Source: CAZDGB01 sp964504645
Lineage (GTDB): Bacteria > Planctomycetota > Planctomycetia > Planctomycetales > Planctomycetaceae
Reading direction: 5' to 3'
Assembly: GCA_964504645.1 (NCBI GenBank)
Contig: CAZDGB010000115.1
Span: 1 to 19,921, forward strand
Length of the DNA stretch: 19,921 bases
The translations under genes were made by a program, and so were the position numbers. Below the pieces are notes generated by a model that did not search any database, was not told where the DNA came from, and saw nothing but the letters and a program-made list of their open reading frames with translations. The stretch's first letter is position 1. Every line of letters starts with the position of its first letter. Positions 13,355-19,921 of this stretch are shown here, one piece after another.

Positions 13355-14968
13355 TCAGTCATACGACTGCAAATAATGATTCCGCTTCACGCGCGGCTCG
13401 AAGGCGTAGAGCTGCGCATTCCGCAAGTGGAACCGCAGCCGAATCGGGCGGCCTTGGAGCAGGTGGCAGTCGGTGTCGCCTTTCCACGCAGCGGCGTGCC
13501 GGACGCTGTCGGTGGTGATCGCGTCGCAATCGTCCTTGCCGAAACCTTCGATCGGTTTGCCTTCCAAATCCAGGGCCTCGATTTGCAGCGAACCACCGGT
13601 GGCGTCGGCGTTGATTTCCAGCGTGTCGCCGAGGAAGACGAGCGGCTTCGTCGTCAGCGTGCCCGGCTCATCGCCGGCGTTCACCGAGACAAAACCGTCG
13701 AGACGGAGTTTCGCCAGGCCGACACCTTTGTCGGGCTCCTTCGGGTTCGGATCGAGCATCGGCGGGTCGCCGATCCACGTCCACCAGTTTTTGGCGTTGA
13801 TGCCGGTGTAATAGAACCAGTGCTCGTCGCCGACGATAATTGGCTCCGGCGTGTAGATCGGGGAAACGGTCCCCCAATCCCAGGCCTTGTCTTTCTCGCC
13901 ATACGGCAGAAACACGGCGTCGAGCGCGATCGGCTTCCAGTCCTTGTCGGCCTGCAATTCTCGCGGCGAAATCGCGCCCTGTTTGCCGACGCGCGTCCAC
14001 GTGACGCCGTTGCGGCTGTAAGCCAGATGCAGATTCTTGCGGTCGGTCCACGGCGCGTCGTCGGGGATCGGCTTGAGCGATTCCGTGTGGTACGCGGCGA
14101 CCAGACCGAACCAGACGCCGGCACGCGCGAACGGCGCCATCTGATAGAACTGCGTGACGAGCGGACCGTCCATCTTCGTCTGCGGCAAGACGGTGACCTT
14201 CGGCGACCAGTGGAGAAAGTCCTCGCTTTCGGTCCGGCTGATGATTCGCGTGTTGGGCGGGCCGAACCGCATGTAGGCCACGTACCGCTGCCGCCGGGCG
14301 TCCCACAGCGGGCAGCTTTGCGTGTCGCTGAACGGGATCGAGTGCAGTTCTTTATCGGCGGTCCAGTCGATGCCGTCCGGCGAGAAGGCGACGCTGGTCG
14401 TCAGCGATTTCGACGTTCCGTCGGGCAGGCTGCTGAAGATCATCTTGTAGCGCCGGGCCGGATCGGGATCGCGGGCATCCCGAAAAATACCGGACGCCTG
14501 GAAGCCTTGCACCGCCGGTTGACGCACCTGGTTCGTCCCCTGCTCGTTGAGGGACGGCTTGGTCCAGTCGATGCCGTTCGGCGACGTGGCGTACATCAGC
14601 AGCGCGCTGGTCGCCTCCTTCTGGCCCCAGTTCTCATACCACAGCTTGAAGAGGTTTTCGTCGGGATCATAGATCAGTGTGGCGTAACCCGGTCCGGAGG
14701 GTTCCCACGGCTTGTCGCGCTTCAACACCGGATTTTGTTCGTATTTCTTCGGCTGATGGAGTTGCCTGGCGACACCCTGCGACTCGGCAATGAGGACGTC
14801 ATCGACGAACAACTGTTTGCCATGGATGATCGTGGCCTCGCCGAGCAGATCGTCGTTGAGCTCCTTGAACATTCCCGGCGGGGCTTGGCGATTCTGGGCT
14901 GCCGCCGGCAAGACCAGGTATGGCAAAACCGCGGAGAAGATTATCGCGACGCGAAACCACGAAGTCAT
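13355..14968 (-). CDS. Secreted five-bladed beta-propeller (GH32/43-like) protein, paralog B
   Basis: 537 aa from the ATG at 14968; the frame runs upstream into the end of paralog A but that part is not coding. Residues 1-25 are a signal peptide ending AAAQ. Then QAPPGMFKELND and GKQLFVDDVLI lead into a propeller of the type found in glycoside hydrolase families 32 and 43. Asp-box-like repeats are seen: TSPNGIDW (128-135), FSPDGIDW (195-202), YSRNGVTW (317-324), plus ARDPDPARRYKMIF (165-178), typical of this group. The C-terminal domain (about 420-530, GLAKLRLDGFVSVNAGDEPGTLTTKPL and PIRLRFHLRNAQLYAFEP) resembles a beta-sandwich accessory domain. A carbohydrate substrate is inferred. It lies 23 bp after paralog A, with which it shares most motifs, and is probably co-transcribed. 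Confidence 0.85.
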   Translation of the reverse strand: MTSWFRVAIIFSAVLPYLVLPAAAQNRQAPPGMFKELNDDLLGEATIIHGKQLFVDDVLIAESQGVARQLHQPKKYEQNPVLKRDKPWEPSGPGYATLIYDPDENLFKLWYENWGQKEATSALLMYATSPNGIDWTKPSLNEQGTNQVRQPAVQGFQASGIFRDARDPDPARRYKMIFSSLPDGTSKSLTTSVAFSPDGIDWTADKELHSIPFSDTQSCPLWDARRQRYVAYMRFGPPNTRIISRTESEDFLHWSPKVTVLPQTKMDGPLVTQFYQMAPFARAGVWFGLVAAYHTESLKPIPDDAPWTDRKNLHLAYSRNGVTWTRVGKQGAISPRELQADKDWKPIALDAVFLPYGEKDKAWDWGTVSPIYTPEPIIVGDEHWFYYTGINAKNWWTWIGDPPMLDPNPKEPDKGVGLAKLRLDGFVSVNAGDEPGTLTTKPLVFLGDTLEINADATGGSLQIEALDLEGKPIEGFGKDDCDAITTDSVRHAAAWKGDTDCHLLQGRPIRLRFHLRNAQLYAFEPRVKRNHYLQSYD

Positions 14969-14991
14969 GATGCGCCTTTGCTGGCCACGGC

Positions 14992-16596
14992 TCAGTCGTA
15001 GGATTGCAGATAATGATTCTTCCGCCCGCGCGGCTCGAACGCGTAAAGCTGCGCATTTTGCAGATGGAACCGCAGGCGGATCGGGCGGCCTTGCAGCAGG
15101 TGGCAATCCGATTCCCCCCTCCACGACGCGACCTGTCGTACGCTGTCGGCGGCGATCGCGTCGCTGTCGTCTTGGGTAAATCCAGAAATCGGCTTGCCGT
15201 CGACATCCAGCGCTTCGACGCGGAGCGAGCCGCCTGCGGCGTTCGCGTTGATTTCCAGCGAGTCGCCCAGGAAGACGAGTGGCTTGGTGGTCAGCGTGCC
15301 AGGATTGTCGCCGGCGTGCACGGAGACGAAACCGTCGAGCCGCAGAGTGGCCAAGCCGATGCCGCTTTCAATCGGTTCGGGATGATAGGACGCCCAATGC
15401 CGATTGCGGGTTCCGCCGTAATAAATACGGATCTCGTCGCCGACGACGAGCGGCGGATGATGTGGATAAACCTGCCCCCAGTCCCAGTCGTTGTCCGCCG
15501 TTCCATGCGCGAGGAACGTCGCTTCATCCGCCGTCTTCTTCCAGTCGCGGTCGCTGCGGAGATCGGCGGCCGTCAACGCGCCGAACGCAGCCACGCGCTG
15601 CCAGGTGACGCCGTTGCGGCTGAAAACGAGCTGATTGTCCACGCGGTCCATCCACGGTTTATCGGCGGGGATCGGCTGGATCGTCTCGCCGTGATACGTG
15701 TTGAGCAGGCCGAGGTAGACGTTTCCGTAGGGCAGGGCGGTGAAGGTATAGAACTCTGTCGCATACGGCGCGTCGAGCTTCGTGTTGTTCTTGAGCACCG
15801 TCAGTTTCGGCGACCAGTTCACGAAGTCGGAGCTTTCGATCCGGCTGACGTGGCGGATGTTCGGCGGCCCGAACCGCAAGTAGGCCACGTACCGCTGCAG
15901 CCGCGCGTCCCAGTACGGCGAAATCTGCGTATCGCTGAACGGTGCGACCGGGTTTTGGGGCTCCTGCGTCCAATGGACGCCGTCGGCCGAGTAGGCAACG
16001 CGGGTCGCCAGCGAACTCGGCTTCCCGTCGGGCTTGGCGACATACAGCATTTTGAAGCGGCGCGTCGGATTCGGATCGCGATCGTCGATCATCACGCCCG
16101 GCCCGCCGATGAACGACTCCGGCGGGTTCATGAAGATCAGATTCGAGCCGGTCTTGTCATCCAGCGCGGGTTTCGTCCACGAGATGCCGTCGTCCGACAC
16201 GGCGTAGGCGACGCGATACTGATGGTTGGCGTGGTCTTTGAACTCACCTTGAATGACCTGATACCACATCTGAAACCGTTGCGACTTCGAGTCGAACGCG
16301 ACGGTCCCGTAGTCGAACTGGATGCCGTCGCTCGGCCGGTCGCGGCGGAGGATCGGATTGGCCGGATGCTTGACGGCCCGGTTCAACCGCTTTTCGACGC
16401 CGTCCAACTTGTCGATCACGTAATCGTCGATGAAGAGCTGCTTGCCGTGAATGACGAGCGCCTCGCCGAGGATTTCGTCGTTGAGCTCCTTGAACATTCC
16501 CGGCGGAGCTTGGCGCGATTGAGCGGAGGCCGCAACGCAAAACACCGTGAAGAGGATTAGAAACAGACTGGCGGTGCGAAACACAGGCCACCTCAT
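14992..16596 (-). CDS. Secreted five-bladed beta-propeller (GH32/43-like) protein, paralog A
   Basis: 534 aa from the ATG at 16596; the GTG just before is in frame. Signal peptide to about residue 26 (AASAQ). The mature start SRQAPPGMFKELND is almost the same as paralog B, as are GKQLFIDDYVI, DDRDPNPTRRFKMLY, RYVAYLRFGPPNIR, the C-terminal GLATLRLDGFVSVHAGDNPGTLTTKPL, and the final NHYLQSYD. Asp-box-like repeats are VSDDGISW, YSADGVHW and FSRNGVTW. The middle of the propeller differs, so substrates may differ. The two genes form a tandem duplication on the same strand. DUF1501 lies upstream, separated by about 150 bp with palindromic repeats. Function as a hydrolase or lectin-like binder of extracellular glycans is inferred, not shown. 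Confidence 0.85.
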   Translation of the reverse strand: MRWPVFRTASLFLILFTVFCVAASAQSRQAPPGMFKELNDEILGEALVIHGKQLFIDDYVIDKLDGVEKRLNRAVKHPANPILRRDRPSDGIQFDYGTVAFDSKSQRFQMWYQVIQGEFKDHANHQYRVAYAVSDDGISWTKPALDDKTGSNLIFMNPPESFIGGPGVMIDDRDPNPTRRFKMLYVAKPDGKPSSLATRVAYSADGVHWTQEPQNPVAPFSDTQISPYWDARLQRYVAYLRFGPPNIRHVSRIESSDFVNWSPKLTVLKNNTKLDAPYATEFYTFTALPYGNVYLGLLNTYHGETIQPIPADKPWMDRVDNQLVFSRNGVTWQRVAAFGALTAADLRSDRDWKKTADEATFLAHGTADNDWDWGQVYPHHPPLVVGDEIRIYYGGTRNRHWASYHPEPIESGIGLATLRLDGFVSVHAGDNPGTLTTKPLVFLGDSLEINANAAGGSLRVEALDVDGKPISGFTQDDSDAIAADSVRQVASWRGESDCHLLQGRPIRLRFHLQNAQLYAFEPRGRKNHYLQSYD

Positions 16597-16622
16597 CACA
16601 GTTGGCGACGTCGCGGGGTGCG

Positions 16623-16664
16623 GGTCAGGAGACCAAAAATGAGAACGGCGAGGTCGGGAGACCT
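16623..16664. repeat. Pair of GGTC-n4-GACC palindromes
   Basis: GGTCAGGAGACC (16623-16634) and AGGTCGGGAGACCT (16651-16664) are two closely similar small palindromes 16 bp apart. They lie between paralog A and DUF1501 and may belong to a dispersed intergenic repeat. Confidence 0.7.
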
Positions 16665-16693
16665 GCGCCGAACAAAAGCGGATGCGTCATGAA

Positions 16694-16731
16694 GCGCTCG
16701 CCCCCTCTCCCCCGCCGCGGGGGCGAGGGGA
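16694..16731. repeat. Palindromic repeat, family A, copy 3
   Basis: CTCGCCCCC (16697-16705) pairs with GGGGGCGAG (16719-16727). Read on the plus strand it starts ATGAAGCGCTCGCCCCCTCT, the same as the minus strand of copy 2, but lacks the internal TAACCCTCTCCC block. It lies 15 bp downstream of the DUF1501 stop and could also serve as a transcript-end hairpin. Confidence 0.88.
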
Positions 16732-16745
16732 TTGAAAAGAAGCGT

Positions 16746-18155
16746 TTACGCGAGAATGTCTTCGATCGGCGAGCCGCCGTGGTTGATGGGCATCGGGCGG
16801 CCGAGTTTGTCCGGGACGGTCAGCTCGTGGTCGATGCCGAGCGTTTTGTAGATCGTCGAACAGATATCGGCGGTGCTGACCGGATTCTGCGCCGGGTACG
16901 CGGCCTGTGAGTCGCTCGCCCCGTAGACCGTGCCTCCCTTGATCCCCGCGCCGGAGAACAGCATCGAATAGCAGAACGTCCAATGGTCGCGGCCGGCGTT
17001 GGCGTTGATCTTCGGCGTGCGGCCGAAATCGCTCATCACCAGCACCAAGGTCTCGTCGAGCAGGCCGCTGTCGGACAGGTCCTGCATCAAGGCGTTGTAG
17101 ACGATATCCAAGTACGGCAGGTTGTAGTTTTTCATCAGCTTGAAGTTCTGCGAATGCGTGTCCCAGCAGTGCAGTTGCAGCTTCAGCCGCTCCCAGTAAC
17201 AGTCCCAGGTGACATTGATGAACCGCACGCCGGTCTCCACCAATCGCCGGGCGATGAGCGCGCTCTGACCGAAAACGGTATTCGTGTAGCGCTCGCGAGT
17301 CTGCGGATCGACTTTTTCCAAATCGAACGCCTCGCGGACTTTCGACGACGTGAGCAGGCTCCACGCCCGTTCTTCCTGGCGATTGAACCCGCCGAGCTTG
17401 CCGATCTGTTCGGTGCGGAATCGCTCGGCGTCAATTTGCTTGAGCAGCGATTGCCGGGCATTCAGCCGCGTGCTCGTCATCTCGCCTTCGAGCCGCGTGT
17501 GCGGAATGTAGGGCACGCCGCGCAGCGGCTGCGGCTCGTGCCCGATCTCCGGCGGGTTGTCGACGTACGGCGCGCATTCGGTGTAGAGGGGATCGAACCG
17601 CGTCCCGAGAAATCCCGCCGTCGGACCGGGCCGGCGAATCGCCTGGCCCCAACCGAGATAACACGGCATGTAGACGTACGCCGGCGAATCGGCCCGGCCG
17701 CCGCTGAGGAACTCGCAGACGGAGCCCATGCTCGGCGGATGCGTTTCCTTCAAGTTGACGAGATCGGTTTCCGGTACTTCCCAGCCGGTGTAGCTCGGAA
17801 TGCAGTTGTGACAGCCGGCCTTGTGATTGATCGACCGGACGATCGCCGAGCGGTCCATCCATTTCGCATGCAGCGGCAAGTGCTCGCTGATCTCGATCCC
17901 CGGCGCGTTCGTCGCAATCGGATTGAACTCACCGCGCACGTCCGCCGTGGCCTTCGGCTTCAGATCGTACATGTCCTGCCACGGCGCCCCGCCGAGCAGA
18001 TACAGACAGATGACGCTCTTCGCCTTGCCGGACCACACATGCTGCTGCGCGGCCAGTTCCGCCTGCAACAATTGCGGCAACCCGAACCCGCCGAGCGCGG
18101 TGACCCCACCGATTTGCAGGACGTCCCGGCGCGAGACGTGGGGTTCATGAAACAT
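16746..18155 (-). CDS. DUF1501 family protein with Tat signal
   Basis: 469 aa from the ATG at 18155. There is an ATG at 18164, but GGAGG directly abuts it with no spacing, whereas it stands 9 bases before the ATG at 18155; the latter is preferred. The N-terminus carries a twin-arginine signal (SRRDVLQIGG) and a short hydrophobic stretch, so export by Tat is likely. The body shows DUF1501 marks: SVICLYLLGGAPWQDMYDLKP, ISEHLPLHAKWMDRSAIVRSI, then LVLVMSDFGRTPKIN and GRDHWTFCYSMLFSGAGIKGG, and the end TADICSTIYKTLGID. DUF1501 is a sulfatase/alkaline-phosphatase-like fold very abundant in planctomycetes; its enzymatic role is not settled. It is usually paired with DUF1549/DUF1553 cytochrome-type genes, but here it precedes two beta-propeller genes. 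Confidence 0.93.
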   Translation of the reverse strand: MFHEPHVSRRDVLQIGGVTALGGFGLPQLLQAELAAQQHVWSGKAKSVICLYLLGGAPWQDMYDLKPKATADVRGEFNPIATNAPGIEISEHLPLHAKWMDRSAIVRSINHKAGCHNCIPSYTGWEVPETDLVNLKETHPPSMGSVCEFLSGGRADSPAYVYMPCYLGWGQAIRRPGPTAGFLGTRFDPLYTECAPYVDNPPEIGHEPQPLRGVPYIPHTRLEGEMTSTRLNARQSLLKQIDAERFRTEQIGKLGGFNRQEERAWSLLTSSKVREAFDLEKVDPQTRERYTNTVFGQSALIARRLVETGVRFINVTWDCYWERLKLQLHCWDTHSQNFKLMKNYNLPYLDIVYNALMQDLSDSGLLDETLVLVMSDFGRTPKINANAGRDHWTFCYSMLFSGAGIKGGTVYGASDSQAAYPAQNPVSTADICSTIYKTLGIDHELTVPDKLGRPMPINHGGSPIEDILA

Positions 18156-18555
18156 GGTGTACATCCTCCGAGCGGCTTAGAGGCTTTTATTCATCAGTGA
18201 CAGTTTATCTGACGATTCGGGGTCTGTCCACCAAAGTCTTGCCGTCGGTACTGATTCTCGCCAAGGAAGGCGGGAGTGCGAAGCAGAAATCCGATTTCGC
18301 ACAGAGACACAGAGGTCACAGAGAAAACCAAGAAGAGATAACTCTCTCCAGCGTTTTTCTCTCTGTGGCCTCTGTGACTCTGTGCGAATAACTCTGCTCT
18401 TTGTCTTCTCTGCGAACTTTGCGTCTTCGTGCCTTGGCGAGAGATGCCTTTCCTGGATGCCAACGCGCCATGCTCGATCCTCTCGCGTTCCTCGTTCTCA
18501 ACGACTAGAATCGTCCGCGCTGCGCCGAATCCCATTTTCACAGGATGAATGCACC
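18156..18555. other. Intergenic region between divergent DUF1501 and gnd
   Basis: About 400 bp with no supported gene. It contains the CACAGAG inverted-repeat element (18256-18442). A TAGAAT at 18506-18511 could be the -10 box of gnd, without a good -35. The ribosome binding site of DUF1501 (GGAGG on the minus strand, 18165-18169) is at the left end. Confidence 0.6.
18256..18442. repeat. 187-bp CACAGAG-type inverted repeat element
   Basis: The main arms are 18296-18324 (TTCGCACAGAGACACAGAGG...) and 18360-18388, complementary at 27 of 29 positions. Outer short arms TCTCGCCAAGG (18256-18266) and CCTTGGCGAGA (18432-18442) are exact complements, so the whole block has nested symmetry. It carries no open frame of note and no transposase. 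It looks like a non-autonomous MITE-like or dispersed structural repeat. CACAGAG-rich repeats are, from memory, widespread in planctomycete and verrucomicrobial genomes. Confidence 0.8.

Positions 18556-19921
<1,366 letters not shown>

Noticed and set aside
13211..16560. Very long plus-strand open frames (13211-15001 and 15004-16560) opposite the beta-propeller genes
   Set aside because: They are antisense shadows caused by high GC at third positions; they are rich in Arg and Val with no motif, while the minus strand has clear signal peptides and paralogous sequence.
16694..16731. Family A copy 3 as a simple intrinsic terminator of DUF1501
   Set aside because: The hairpin is strong but no run of T follows on the minus strand, and the same sequence occurs in non-terminator positions elsewhere in the window.

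Overview
The window looks like a piece of a GC-rich planctomycete chromosome. The indicators are a DUF1501 protein with a Tat signal, secreted five-bladed beta-propeller paralogs, a Gly/Met-rich secreted protein, weak ribosome binding sites, and many short dispersed palindromic repeats. This assignment is inference from gene content. No rRNA, tRNA, CRISPR array, phage gene or transposase was seen.

Layout. (1) 35-3020, minus strand: class II fructose-bisphosphate aldolase (fba), a hairpin terminator, phosphoserine aminotransferase (serC), a nucleoside phosphorylase/nucleosidase-like gene, and a terminator at the left edge. (2) 3471-4529, plus: a membrane-anchored WD40-like protein, convergent with (3). 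(3) 4548-7017, minus: an APH-type small-molecule kinase overlapping a divergent enolase (eno). (4) 7446-8396, plus: a secreted Gly/Met-rich protein with its own terminator. (5) 8538-10190, minus: a three-domain HpcH/HpaI aldolase-cupin-cupin fusion. (6) 10421-13352, plus: a membrane-anchored protein of unknown function, a small AAA/ABC-type ATPase, and a Uma2-family nuclease-like protein. (7) 13355-18155, minus: DUF1501 protein, then two tandem secreted beta-propeller paralogs. (8) 18556 to the right edge, plus: 6-phosphogluconate dehydrogenase (gnd), truncated by the window end.

Functionally the window mixes central carbon enzymes (fba, eno, gnd, serC) with planctomycete secreted proteins that probably handle extracytoplasmic carbohydrate or sulfated polymers (inference).

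Three observations stand out. First, fba has an in-frame amber codon, and after it the family's normal C-terminal helix continues in the same frame for 28 codons to a TGA. Second, the overlapping kinase and eno genes each carry a palindromic repeat inserted in frame: an 87-nt near-perfect hairpin in the kinase, and about 90 nt of two palindromes in eno. The enolase also has two changed active-site residues. Third, at least four further palindromic or repeat units lie between genes, and the repeat inside eno belongs to the same family as two of them. This suggests a population of non-autonomous palindromic elements that can live both between and inside genes.
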